Part shown: positions 52,750 through 62,299 of the stretch, one piece after another
Position numbering within the stretch: position 1 is the stretch's first letter
Layout of the letters: each line of letters begins with the position of its first letter
NCBI RefSeq assembly: GCF_002222055.1
Contig: NZ_MUGS01000007.1
Coordinates: forward strand, 1 to 64,000
DNA from: Flavobacterium araucananum
GTDB lineage: Bacteria; Bacteroidota; Bacteroidia; Flavobacteriales; Flavobacteriaceae
Length of the DNA stretch: 64,000 bases
Reading direction: 5' to 3'
Notes under the pieces: generated by a model
What the model was told of the DNA's origin: nothing
The model's input: only the letters and a program-made list of their open reading frames with translations
The model's database searches: none
Program-made: the position numbers and the translations under genes

Positions 52750-55700
52750 TTATTTTGAAATTAATATCATTGTTTTAATATCATCAAATTCAATTTCTGT
52801 GCCGTTTTCTAAAACATCTACAAAAACCAAACTATCTGTTAGTGTCTCAGACTTTATATAGTCTTCATTTTTTAGGATAGCTTCTTCTAAAATACCGCTA
52901 CGTTTTATTTGAACTTTAATTTTATCGGTAACTTCAAATCCGGAATCTTTACGGATATTCTGAATCCTGTTTACCAGTTCTCTGGCGATTCCTTCGTTTT
53001 TCAATTCTTCCGAGATTGTAATATCAAGCGCAACTGTTATTCCGTTTGAGTTTGCAACCAACCATCCTTCGATATCCTGAGATGTTATTTCGACATCTTC
53101 TAATGATAAAGTTACATTATTTCCAGCAATAACAATATCCAGCGTGCCTTGCTTATCTAATTGATTGATCTGATCTGCCGAAAAAGACTGTATTTCCTTA
53201 GAAATCAGACCCATATCCTTACCGAAACGGGGTCCTAACGCTTTAAAATTAGGCTTAATTTGTTTTACCAATATATCTGAATCATCCTCTAAAAGCAAGA
53301 TTTCCTTAACGTTTACTTCGGCTTTTACCAGCTCAGAAATAGCCTGAATTTCGGCTCTCTGATTCTCGTCAAGTACCGGAATCATTACCTTTTGCAAAGG
53401 TTGACGCACCTTGATCATTTCTTTTTTACGAAGCGATAAAACCAAAGAGGAAATAGTTTGCGCCTTCTGCATTTTGCTTTCTAACGTTTTATTAACAAAG
53501 TTTTCGACAAATTTTGGAAACTCAGCCAAGTGAACACTGCTATATTGCTCGGTTCCTGTTGAACTTGTCAAATCTCGGTACAATTTATCCATGAAAAAAG
53601 GAGCGATCGGAGCGCTTAGTTTACTGATCGTTAACAAACAAGTATAAAGCGTTTGGTAAGCTGCAATTTTATCGTGAGCATATTCACCTTTCCAGAAACG
53701 ACGACGACATAAACGAACGTACCAGTTGCTCAGGTTTTCCTGCACGAAGTCAGAAATAGCCCTTGCTGCTTTTGTTGGCTCATAATCATCATAACATTCA
53801 TCAACAAATTTTATTAAAGTATGTAATTCAGATATAATCCATTGATCGATTTCCGGTCTTTCGTTTAACGGAATTTCCACTTCTTCATATTTAAATCCAT
53901 CGATATTCGCATATAATGAAAAGAAGGAATAGGTGTTGTATAATGTCCCGAAGAATTTACGACGAACCTCAGCAATTCCTTCAAGGTCAAATTTTAGGTT
54001 ATCCCACGGATTCGCGTTCATGATCATATACCAACGTGTGGCATCAGGACCATATTCTGCAATGGTTTTAAAAGGATCTATCGTGTTCCCTTTACTCTTA
54101 GACATTTTTATTCCGTCTTTATCGAGAACCAAACCATTCGAAACTACATTTTTATACGCTACTTTATCAAAAACCAAAGTTCCAATAGCGTGTAAGGTAT
54201 AAAACCATCCACGAGTCTGATCGACACCTTCGGCGATAAAGTTTGCAGGAAAATCTTTATTCTCGTCAATTTTATCTTTATTCTCAAAAGGATAATGCCA
54301 TTGTGCATAAGGCATTGCTCCAGAATCGAACCAAACATCAATAAGATCACTTTCGCGTTTCATTGGCTGGCCTGAAGCCGAAACCAAAGTAATTTGATCG
54401 ACTACATTTTTATGCAAATCGATTAAATCATAATTTGATTCAGCCATGTTTCCGATTTCAAAACCTTTAAACGGATTTTCTTTTTGAAAACCTGCTTCGA
54501 TAGATTTTTCGATCGCATTGTACAATTCTTCTACAGAACCAATAAGAACTTCTTCTTTTTTGTCTTCAGTTCTCCAAATTGGCAACGGAATACCCCAATA
54601 TCTAGAACGAGATAAATTCCAGTCGTTGGCATTTTTCAACCAATTCCCAAAACGTCCTTCACCAGTAGACTTAGGCTTCCAATTGATAGTTTCGTTCAGG
54701 TCGAACATTCTATCTTTTACATCGGTTACTTTTATGAACCAAGAGTCTAGTGGATAATATAATAACGGCTCATCTGTTCTCCAACTGTGTGGATAACTAT
54801 GTACGTATTTTTCAACCTTAAAGGCTTTATTTTCTTCTTTTAATCGAATAGCAATTTCTACATCAACAGAACGCTCTGGCGCTTGTCCTGCATCATAATA
54901 TTCGTTTTTAACATATTTACCGGCAAGATCTCCTAAATGCGAAGTAAACTTCCCTTGTAAATCTACCAAAGGAACTGCGGTTCCGGTTTCGTCAAGAACC
55001 AACATTGGCGGAACTTCAGGTTTTGCTTCTTTTGCTACTTTAGCATCATCTGCACCAAAAGTTGGAGCGGTATGCACAACTCCTGTTCCATCCTCTGTCG
55101 TTACAAAATCTCCTGCGATTACTCTAAAAGCATTTTCGGCATTTTGATAGGGTAATACGTAAGGCAATAATTGTTCGTAACGAATCTCAACTAAATCAGC
55201 TCCTTTTGCTTCTGCAACAACCTGAAAAGGCACTTTTTTATTTACAACTTGAATATCAGAAGCTTCAATAAAATTTATTATTTCTTCATCATAACCATAT
55301 CCAATCTCTTTATATTTTGAATTATCGTAACCTTGTGTTTTTTTACCGACCTTAATATCAAATAAATTACGAAAATCAATATCAGTAAGCTTTTGTCCTG
55401 TTATTGCTTCAACTCTTCCTAGTCCGTCATATTCATTCTTTAAATTAGAAAAATCAACAGATACAGGTACTTCGAAAAATTTACCTTTAAAATGTTTTCC
55501 AACCAAATTTTTAGCCAGAATGACATTAACTTGTTCTCCTGTATACTCATTGAAAGTTTTTACTAAAACGTAGTCAATTTTTGGACCCACTGTCAAAGCG
55601 GTGTTCGATGGCAATGTCCAAGGGGTAGTTGTCCATGCCAGGATATGAATATCTCCAAAACCTTGTAAAAAGGCTGGCAGTGTTTCCGGCAATGTTTTGA

Positions 55701-56340
55701 ATTGCGCTACAATTGTAGTATCTGTAACATCTCTGTAAGCTCCGGGCTGGTTTACTTCGTGAGAAGACAATCCTGTTCCTGCTTTTGGAGAATAGGGCTG
55801 AATCGTGTATCCTTTGTACAACAAACCTTTATCATAGATTTGTTTCAAAAGCCACCAAACAGACTCCATATATTTGGGTTTGTAAGTCACATACGGATCT
55901 TCCATATCTACCCAATATCCCATTTTTTCGGTCAGGTCATTCCATACGTCCGTATAACGCATTACGGTTTTTTTACACGCTTCGTTATATTCTTCGATAG
56001 AAATTGTTTTACCAATATCTTCTTTTGTAATTCCTAGTTCTTTTTCGGTACCTAATTCTACAGGTAATCCGTGCGTATCCCAACCGGCTTTTCTTTTTAC
56101 CTGAAAACCTTTTTGAGTTTTATAACGACAAAAAATATCTTTAATCGCACGTGCCATCACGTGGTGAATTCCCGGTAAACCATTTGCTGAAGGCGGACCT
56201 TCAAAAAACACGTAAGGCTCTGCACCTTCGCGAGTAGTTACACTCTTTTCAAATATATTTTCTTTCTTCCAAAAATCAAGTACTTCTGACGCTACTGTTG
56301 GCAAGTCAAGTCCTTTGTATTCAGTAAATTTTGTGCTCAT
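52750..56340 (-). CDS. ileS: Isoleucyl-tRNA synthetase
   Basis: Class I synthetase of 1196 residues. The HIGH-type motif is GLPGIHHVMARA (about residue 55) and the KMSKS motif is GIKMSKSKGNTIDP. The CP1 editing domain lies between (TTTPWTLPSNTAL). The C-terminal half has the DALR/anticodon-binding domain, and the protein ends in the long beta-rich region of the eukaryote-like (IleS2) type. It charges tRNA-Ile with isoleucine. A DksA-like gene follows 7 bp downstream. Confidence 0.97.
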   Translation of the reverse strand: MSTKFTEYKGLDLPTVASEVLDFWKKENIFEKSVTTREGAEPYVFFEGPPSANGLPGIHHVMARAIKDIFCRYKTQKGFQVKRKAGWDTHGLPVELGTEKELGITKEDIGKTISIEEYNEACKKTVMRYTDVWNDLTEKMGYWVDMEDPYVTYKPKYMESVWWLLKQIYDKGLLYKGYTIQPYSPKAGTGLSSHEVNQPGAYRDVTDTTIVAQFKTLPETLPAFLQGFGDIHILAWTTTPWTLPSNTALTVGPKIDYVLVKTFNEYTGEQVNVILAKNLVGKHFKGKFFEVPVSVDFSNLKNEYDGLGRVEAITGQKLTDIDFRNLFDIKVGKKTQGYDNSKYKEIGYGYDEEIINFIEASDIQVVNKKVPFQVVAEAKGADLVEIRYEQLLPYVLPYQNAENAFRVIAGDFVTTEDGTGVVHTAPTFGADDAKVAKEAKPEVPPMLVLDETGTAVPLVDLQGKFTSHLGDLAGKYVKNEYYDAGQAPERSVDVEIAIRLKEENKAFKVEKYVHSYPHSWRTDEPLLYYPLDSWFIKVTDVKDRMFDLNETINWKPKSTGEGRFGNWLKNANDWNLSRSRYWGIPLPIWRTEDKKEEVLIGSVEELYNAIEKSIEAGFQKENPFKGFEIGNMAESNYDLIDLHKNVVDQITLVSASGQPMKRESDLIDVWFDSGAMPYAQWHYPFENKDKIDENKDFPANFIAEGVDQTRGWFYTLHAIGTLVFDKVAYKNVVSNGLVLDKDGIKMSKSKGNTIDPFKTIAEYGPDATRWYMIMNANPWDNLKFDLEGIAEVRRKFFGTLYNTYSFFSLYANIDGFKYEEVEIPLNERPEIDQWIISELHTLIKFVDECYDDYEPTKAARAISDFVQENLSNWYVRLCRRRFWKGEYAHDKIAAYQTLYTCLLTISKLSAPIAPFFMDKLYRDLTSSTGTEQYSSVHLAEFPKFVENFVNKTLESKMQKAQTISSLVLSLRKKEMIKVRQPLQKVMIPVLDENQRAEIQAISELVKAEVNVKEILLLEDDSDILVKQIKPNFKALGPRFGKDMGLISKEIQSFSADQINQLDKQGTLDIVIAGNNVTLSLEDVEITSQDIEGWLVANSNGITVALDITISEELKNEGIARELVNRIQNIRKDSGFEVTDKIKVQIKRSGILEEAILKNEDYIKSETLTDSLVFVDVLENGTEIEFDDIKTMILISK

Positions 56341-56544
56341 TTTATCCTTTTCTTAATCGAGGTGCGAAAGTAAGGAATTTTGGATTATTGACCACCACTT
56401 TCTTGAAATTTCACAAACATTTGTTGAGACAATAGTTACAAAAACAAAAAAATTGATTAGTTTCCGGTACTAATCTCAGAAAAATGAGTTAATAAACCAA
56501 AAACCAATCAATTCTTACTATTCGTTTGTACAACGTTTAAAAGA

Positions 56545-58464
56545 CTATTTAAAAGCTCCGAAATAAACTTCTTTCATGAAAATTCGATTTCCAAAAACTG
56601 CATTTACCTCGACTTTTTCACGGCTTTCCTGATAGAACGTATCACCGTAAAAATCTTCGATTTCATAATTAATCTTATGCGGAATCTTTCCTGAATTTAA
56701 AGCTGCTACCGGACGATAATCTTTAAAAAGCTTTCGTTCAAAGAAACTTTTATTTCCATCATCAAATTCTGTTCTTTCTGTTGCAACAATCGAGAAATTT
56801 TCTTTGTCTACAAAAAGATGGTAATCTGTTTTAGGAATTGTCCTGTTACCTGAATTTAATGTTTTTTCAAGATAGTTAAAATGATAACACAATCTTCCGT
56901 CAACCACTTCATCACCTAAAAGGTCTAATTTATTCCAGAGATCAAGTCTAAAAGCGGTCAGGAAATTTACAGGATCAAGATTTGCAGACAGACTGTTGTA
57001 AGTATAGACAGGTAATTTTGCCCATTTCGCTTCCACTCCACTTTCGCGATCACTATGACTCCATGCTTCCGGTCCGTTTACAATTTCATAATACGTTTCA
57101 GGCATTTTCTTTTTTAGAAGATAATTTGTGGTTGTCGCCCATCTCTCTTCTGTTTGCGGCACCTTGCTGTCTTCCAGGGTAAGCTTGGATAATAAATGCG
57201 TTTTCTCTACTTTTTTCAAAACATCACTTCCTCCCAAATTAGCAATGATCTTCGCTAACAAATCGGGATTAGACTGATATGCAATAGAGTCAAGCATGTT
57301 GTCTCGCTGTATTTTGCTTTTTTCTAAGGCTGCTGCTCTATTTTCTTTTTCAATATTCCAATCGGCTTCCTGACGATCGATTTTCTCAAAAAAAGCCAAT
57401 CTCATTTCTTCTTTTTCTTCGGCAATTTTAGCGCCTAATTTTTTAAGCTCTGCAAAACGATTGGTATGGTTACGCATCTTTTTATCAGCAAAATAGCCTT
57501 TATTCACTCTTTCGACAATTGTAGATCCTCTGGAATCTTGTTTGTCATTTTCGATTAATAAATTAGCATATTGCAAGGCTTTTTCTTTATTTTCAAGTAA
57601 AAGATACGTTTGTGCCAAGTTGTTGGTTACAATAAAACGAATGTCTTCATTTGCCGGAGAAAGCGGGTATTTGACTAATAAACTTTCTAAATACTGCAAA
57701 TGCGGCGTTAATAATTTCTCGTCCAGCCCTTTCTCAAGCGTCACTTTCTCCATCTGAGACGTAATTTCAGTCTCGAATGCCAACATTTGTTTGTATTCTG
57801 AATGTCCTTTTGTGGTTACAAATTCAAATTTTTCTTTAGATATACTGGTTGTATATCCAAATTTATAATTTAAAAAATCCTGGATCCTGATTACTGCTTT
57901 GTAAACAACATTATCAAACCCGAGCCCTACACTACTATAATCGGAATCCTTGACAGCGGCTCTTATTTTTTTATCATTTTCTGAGGCTGCAATTTTCATA
58001 GCGCCCAGACTATTCCCTACACTTACCGAATAGGAATCTGAACCTCCAAAATCCTTAGTCAATAAAATTTTATCTCCGTATTTAACATCCAGTTTCACAT
58101 TATTTATATAGTTAGAATGCGCATTATAAGTCCAATGATTTTCTTTCTTATCATACACACTATCTATTTGCGTATCGGTATATCTGGGCATCGCAAAAGT
58201 TAAATAAATTTTAAGCTTCCCGTTTACCGGATCTTTTATAAATCCATCAATGTTAAAAAAATCTTTCTTTAAATTAGATTCTTCTTCTTGCAGCGATTTA
58301 TCCATTTGGTAAAAAGCGGTTTGCGTTAATGCGTTGTCAAGAACTGCAAATTCTGAATATCTAATTACCGGAATTTTAAATTTCTTTGTTTTCGAGCTTA
58401 TTTTTTCTTGTGCCTGAATTGAACCAATTACAAGCAAAGCAATTAAGAGTAATGTTTTTTTCAT
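56545..58464 (-). CDS. Exported protein of unknown function
   Basis: The ATG at 58464 gives a signal peptide (MKKTLLLIALLVIGSIQAQ); the codon at 58482 lies in a terminator hairpin. The product is 639 residues: beta-rich to about 250, a helical TPR-like part (AQTYLLLENKEKALQYANLL), a charged coiled coil (about 340-400), then a beta-rich C-terminal domain (RLCYHFNYLE, DYHLFVDKENFSIVATERTEF) resembling outer-membrane lipoprotein-sorting-type folds. Function unknown. It is downstream of the beta-propeller gene but separated by a terminator. Confidence 0.75.
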   Translation of the reverse strand: MKKTLLLIALLVIGSIQAQEKISSKTKKFKIPVIRYSEFAVLDNALTQTAFYQMDKSLQEEESNLKKDFFNIDGFIKDPVNGKLKIYLTFAMPRYTDTQIDSVYDKKENHWTYNAHSNYINNVKLDVKYGDKILLTKDFGGSDSYSVSVGNSLGAMKIAASENDKKIRAAVKDSDYSSVGLGFDNVVYKAVIRIQDFLNYKFGYTTSISKEKFEFVTTKGHSEYKQMLAFETEITSQMEKVTLEKGLDEKLLTPHLQYLESLLVKYPLSPANEDIRFIVTNNLAQTYLLLENKEKALQYANLLIENDKQDSRGSTIVERVNKGYFADKKMRNHTNRFAELKKLGAKIAEEKEEMRLAFFEKIDRQEADWNIEKENRAAALEKSKIQRDNMLDSIAYQSNPDLLAKIIANLGGSDVLKKVEKTHLLSKLTLEDSKVPQTEERWATTTNYLLKKKMPETYYEIVNGPEAWSHSDRESGVEAKWAKLPVYTYNSLSANLDPVNFLTAFRLDLWNKLDLLGDEVVDGRLCYHFNYLEKTLNSGNRTIPKTDYHLFVDKENFSIVATERTEFDDGNKSFFERKLFKDYRPVAALNSGKIPHKINYEIEDFYGDTFYQESREKVEVNAVFGNRIFMKEVYFGAFK

Positions 58465-58468
58465 AGGC

Positions 58469-58505
58469 AAAAAAAAAGCCACCAGAAATAAATTCTGATG
58501 GCCTT
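58469..58505 (-). terminator. Terminator after the beta-propeller gene
   Basis: A GCCA-C-CAGAA / TTCTG-A-TGGC stem followed on the minus strand by nine Ts. Confidence 0.75.
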
Positions 58506-58520
58506 GGGGTTTTAATTTTC

Positions 58521-60413
58521 TTATTTTTTATTAAAGATTTGAATAGATTTATCCGAAACATAAAAAATATTTTGTGTCGCAGGATCTACTTCGTAAACTG
58601 GTTTGTTGTTGTTGAAAATGATTTTATCAACTTCAACTCCATCGACTTTACTAACTTTTACTAAAATTTTTTCTCCACTATCTGCTTTTGCAAAAATATA
58701 AGAAAAATCTCTGTTTTGTTTCATTGCATTAAAACGAGAATTAAATTTAGCCGCTACAATACCAAGAGCAGCTGAAGCCCCTGCCATATTTTTAGCCTGA
58801 TTCAATTTTGATTTATCTTCTTCTCTAATAACGGTAGATCTCATGTTTCCGCTAGAATCACGATAGGTCATTGTTAACTCAGAACCTTGTGCTGCACTTA
58901 CTGATGAACCAACACTTAAACCAATACTTCCTGCAATTGCAGCACTTTTGATCAAACGTCTTGTTCCTTCACCAGGTTGTGTATAAGTAAGATGATATTT
59001 TACAGTTCCATCCATATTAACCCCCATTACCTCAACTGGTCCTGAAAGCACTACACCCCAAGGAAACAATTCGATACTGTTTAATTCTTTTTCTTTTTTG
59101 ATGTTTACTTTAGCAAAAGGCTCTGGTTTGTCCTTAATACTTGGATCGAATTTGTATAATTTCTCATCATTATAAACTAAGTAAGAATTTGTAGCTTCGT
59201 CGTAAGTTGGTAAAACAGGACGGTTTTTATCAAACGAAATATTACGTTTCCAAAGCTTAACTCCGGTTTTATAATCAACCATATTTCCGTAAGTTCCGGT
59301 AAGGTACATTACTTTTTCGCCTACTTTTCCTAAGTAGTAAATTGGATCTTCTTTGTCATCTGAAATTTCGATGAATTTTTTCCAAAGTTTCTCTCCGTCT
59401 TTATTGATCAACATCATTTCATTCTCTGCAACATACAAGAAATCTTCATCGATTGGAATAACTCTTTTTAAACCATCTCCACGCGCATCTTTTTTCCAAA
59501 CTTTTTCTCCAGTATTTAAGTCAAAAAAGTTAAAACCACTATAATGCGCAATTAATAATTTTGTACCCCAATCTTCTAAATAAACAACACGTTTTGTTTT
59601 AATAGATTCTTTCCAGATACTTTTTCCATTTTCTGTATTCAAAACATTTAAATATTCTTTGGCAGCAAACAAACCTTTACTGTTTACTACTACAATATTT
59701 TTATCATTTTGAGTCAAAAAGAACCTTGAATAATCTTCTTCGGCTTTCCAGTTTAATTTTCCTGAATTTCTGTCAAAAGAATATAATTTTCCATACAATA
59801 AGTAATAAATCACTGCCCCGTGTACTGTAGCTTTATTGGTATTTGCAGATTCTTTTAATGAGAAACTAAACAGTGACTTTGCTTTATCTACAATAGTATT
59901 CCATTTTAATTCTCCCGTTTTCATATCTAATAAAGCAATTGCCATATCTCCGTCCTTTTTTAAGGTAAGCAAATACTCATCTGTTTCAGGAATAAAGTCT
60001 GATTGCATTACAAAGAAAGATTCTTTAGACGAATTATATACAACTTTACCTGTATCCGTATTAATGATAATATATTTACTATTGATATAAGCCTCTACAT
60101 AAGGACTTCCGGCAACACTTGATAAATCACTTTTTTCTTTAAAAAGTTTTCCAAAATCAGGATCTGTCAAAATATCACCTGCTGATGTTGATCCAAAATC
60201 ATCTTTTGTCAGGGTCCAAACAATTTTTTTTGTCTCCGGATCTAAACCTTTTACAGTTCCGCCTTCTTTAAAAACAACAATTCCTGTTATTTCGTTCTGA
60301 ACCATGTCTTTTACACTGTTCTCGGTAGTGATTATTTCGTCGTATTTTCTTTGAGCAGTTACCGAAAAGGCAACTACGAAAAGCAAAACAATCAAAAAAG
60401 TAATTTTCTTCAT
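58521..60413 (-). CDS. Exported PQQ-like beta-propeller protein
   Basis: The start ATG is at 60413 (MKKITFLIVLLFVVAFSVTAQ, a signal peptide). The product is 630 residues with repeated tryptophan-docking blades (GLDPETKKIVWTLTKDD, DMKTGELKWNTIVD, DLNTGEKVWKKD, DYKTGVKLWKRN). A Gly/Ala-rich segment (SAAIAGSIGLSVGSSVSAA) at about 495-515 may be amphipathic or membrane-associated. Likely a periplasmic scaffold; no enzyme motif is visible. A minus-strand TATATTTG box (60527-60520) is the probable promoter. Confidence 0.82.
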   Translation of the reverse strand: MKKITFLIVLLFVVAFSVTAQRKYDEIITTENSVKDMVQNEITGIVVFKEGGTVKGLDPETKKIVWTLTKDDFGSTSAGDILTDPDFGKLFKEKSDLSSVAGSPYVEAYINSKYIIINTDTGKVVYNSSKESFFVMQSDFIPETDEYLLTLKKDGDMAIALLDMKTGELKWNTIVDKAKSLFSFSLKESANTNKATVHGAVIYYLLYGKLYSFDRNSGKLNWKAEEDYSRFFLTQNDKNIVVVNSKGLFAAKEYLNVLNTENGKSIWKESIKTKRVVYLEDWGTKLLIAHYSGFNFFDLNTGEKVWKKDARGDGLKRVIPIDEDFLYVAENEMMLINKDGEKLWKKFIEISDDKEDPIYYLGKVGEKVMYLTGTYGNMVDYKTGVKLWKRNISFDKNRPVLPTYDEATNSYLVYNDEKLYKFDPSIKDKPEPFAKVNIKKEKELNSIELFPWGVVLSGPVEVMGVNMDGTVKYHLTYTQPGEGTRRLIKSAAIAGSIGLSVGSSVSAAQGSELTMTYRDSSGNMRSTVIREEDKSKLNQAKNMAGASAALGIVAAKFNSRFNAMKQNRDFSYIFAKADSGEKILVKVSKVDGVEVDKIIFNNNKPVYEVDPATQNIFYVSDKSIQIFNKK

Positions 60414-60544
60414 AGTCATTTTTTTCTTTAAAAAATATTAATAATTGGGCTGGGGGGTTTGTTAGTGAATTAACTTATTAAAAATTTAATTATCAAAATT
60501 TTAATAAAAATTCACTGCGCAAATATATAAAAATAGCATTCAGT

Positions 60545-61258
60545 TTAAGAAAATATTTCTTTCAATACATCTAGTGATTTTGGCTTTTTAAATCCATCTA
60601 AATGAAAACTATAATAATCAATTAAAATCTTCAATAAAATCTGTCTTTCAATAACATGGAATACTTTTTGGGCATTATCAAATTTTAAATCTATAAGCTT
60701 TTTAAACAAATTCGTTTCATGTTCTGTTAATGCGCTCATACCATGAAAAAGCGTAAAAACACCATCATTCATTTCGAAGTAAGGCAGGTCAATTTCTGAT
60801 ACATCCGGATAAAAGCCCAAATACTTTGTAATTTCTAAAAGCAAAATCAGATGAAAATTAGAAATTTCGTCGTGATGATCGAGCCAGGTCAAAGCAGTTT
60901 CTAAAAAAACAAACAGCGATTCGTTTTTTTCTTCTTCTTGTATAGAATGATGCAACATTTCAGACAAGAACATTACCATTGTACTTTTTATAATATCTGT
61001 ATGGATACTTTGAAACGGTACGGCAGTTTTTATTTCTTTAAAGTTTTCTAAAGTCCCTTTGTTTTTATGTACCGCTTCGATTTCGAGAATCGATAAGGGT
61101 TGAAAGTAAGCAATCTTTTGACTGGCTTTGCGGCTTGAAAAAGCATCTCGTACAAAATAAGATTTCAAGCCGTTTGAAAGTGTAAAACATTTTACGATCA
61201 GACTTTTTTCCTGAAATTTTAATGTCGAGATTACGATTGCTTTTGTTTTGACTAACAT
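60545..61258 (-). CDS. recO: DNA repair protein RecO
   Basis: Protein of 237 residues. The N-terminal OB-fold (MLVKTKAIVISTLKFQEKSLIVKCFT, GLKSYFVRDAFS) and the helical C-terminal domain (EEEKNESLFVFLETALTWLD, ITKYLGFYPD) are characteristic. The zinc-finger cysteines of some RecO proteins are absent, as is usual in Bacteroidetes. It helps load RecA onto SSB-coated single strands in the RecFOR pathway. It overlaps the acyltransferase gene by 7 bp. Confidence 0.92.
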   Translation of the reverse strand: MLVKTKAIVISTLKFQEKSLIVKCFTLSNGLKSYFVRDAFSSRKASQKIAYFQPLSILEIEAVHKNKGTLENFKEIKTAVPFQSIHTDIIKSTMVMFLSEMLHHSIQEEEKNESLFVFLETALTWLDHHDEISNFHLILLLEITKYLGFYPDVSEIDLPYFEMNDGVFTLFHGMSALTEHETNLFKKLIDLKFDNAQKVFHVIERQILLKILIDYYSFHLDGFKKPKSLDVLKEIFS

Positions 61259-62286
61259 AGCGTCGGAATTTGCTTTTGATTATTTTTTTTAAACCTGTCT
61301 AAAAATCTTTTCTCAATAAAAAACCAAGAAAGCAGGGCGAAGAATAGTGTAATCAAAATTACGGCAATTGCCATTAGAAAGGGGTTGTATTTTTCGAATA
61401 AATTATAGTGTCTGAAAAGCTGAATTATAGGAAAATGGTAAATGTACAATCCATAGGTAAAGTCACCATACTTGCCAAAATTATTTAAAAAGGAAAGATT
61501 GTAGGCTGCAATTATAACTATAAGTCCAAATGCTGCGGGATATAGAAAATCTATCTCAAAACTTGAAAAATAACACATCAGCAATACTAAAACGGACAAG
61601 AACAAAAGTCTTGTTTTGTTTTTCATTATAAAATCAAAATTCAGGAATAAAAAGATCCCTGTTGCAAAATAAGACAAGTAACCGGGTAATTGCTTCGCTA
61701 ATAAGGGTTGATTAAAATGCGACTCCATAACAAACCAATATAATAATGATAAAACATAGAGACTTGCAAGTATCAACAAGGGTTTTCGGGATTTTCTAAT
61801 TACATAAAAAATCAAAGGCAAGACCATATAAAAACCTTCTTCGACTTTTAGAGTCCACAATGCACCATTTACAGCACAATGAAGATTATTATCAAAAAGT
61901 CCGGGCAAACAAGGATGCATAAAATTCATAAAGATTAAATTCCATCCTAAATATTGATAAACGCTACTATCCGAAAAATATGCCAAAAAACTATAACTGC
62001 TAAAAAAAGCAAAAATAAGGGTCGATAACAAAATGACCACAACATAAGCAGGCAAAATTCTTTTGGCTCTTTTTATAAAATACTCTTTTAAAGAAGGTGT
62101 ATTTACATAACTTTTAGCCACCAAAAAACCACTTATAACAAAGAAACCTTTTATGCCTATAATTGCATTAGAAAAATAAGATAAGAATGCCAGGTTTTTG
62201 TTTTGAGAAAGTTCGCAAAGATGTGCCAACAGAATATTTGCAGCAAAGAAAAACCGTAAAAAATCGAAACAATTTTTATTATTCAT
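61252..62286 (-). CDS. Acyltransferase 3 family membrane protein
   Basis: Protein of 344 residues with about ten transmembrane helices. The N-terminal FDFLRFFFAANILLAHL holds the family's R/H region, with GIKGFFVISGFLVAKSY and WTLKVEEGFYMVLPL as further signatures and WFFIEKRFLDRFKK at the end. It O-acylates a carbohydrate at the inner membrane, probably cell-surface polysaccharide or lipid A-related sugar. It lies between porZ-like and recO in an apparent operon. Confidence 0.93.
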   Translation of the reverse strand: MNNKNCFDFLRFFFAANILLAHLCELSQNKNLAFLSYFSNAIIGIKGFFVISGFLVAKSYVNTPSLKEYFIKRAKRILPAYVVVILLSTLIFAFFSSYSFLAYFSDSSVYQYLGWNLIFMNFMHPCLPGLFDNNLHCAVNGALWTLKVEEGFYMVLPLIFYVIRKSRKPLLILASLYVLSLLYWFVMESHFNQPLLAKQLPGYLSYFATGIFLFLNFDFIMKNKTRLLFLSVLVLLMCYFSSFEIDFLYPAAFGLIVIIAAYNLSFLNNFGKYGDFTYGLYIYHFPIIQLFRHYNLFEKYNPFLMAIAVILITLFFALLSWFFIEKRFLDRFKKNNQKQIPTLC

Positions 62287-62299
62287 ACTTGCGTTAAAC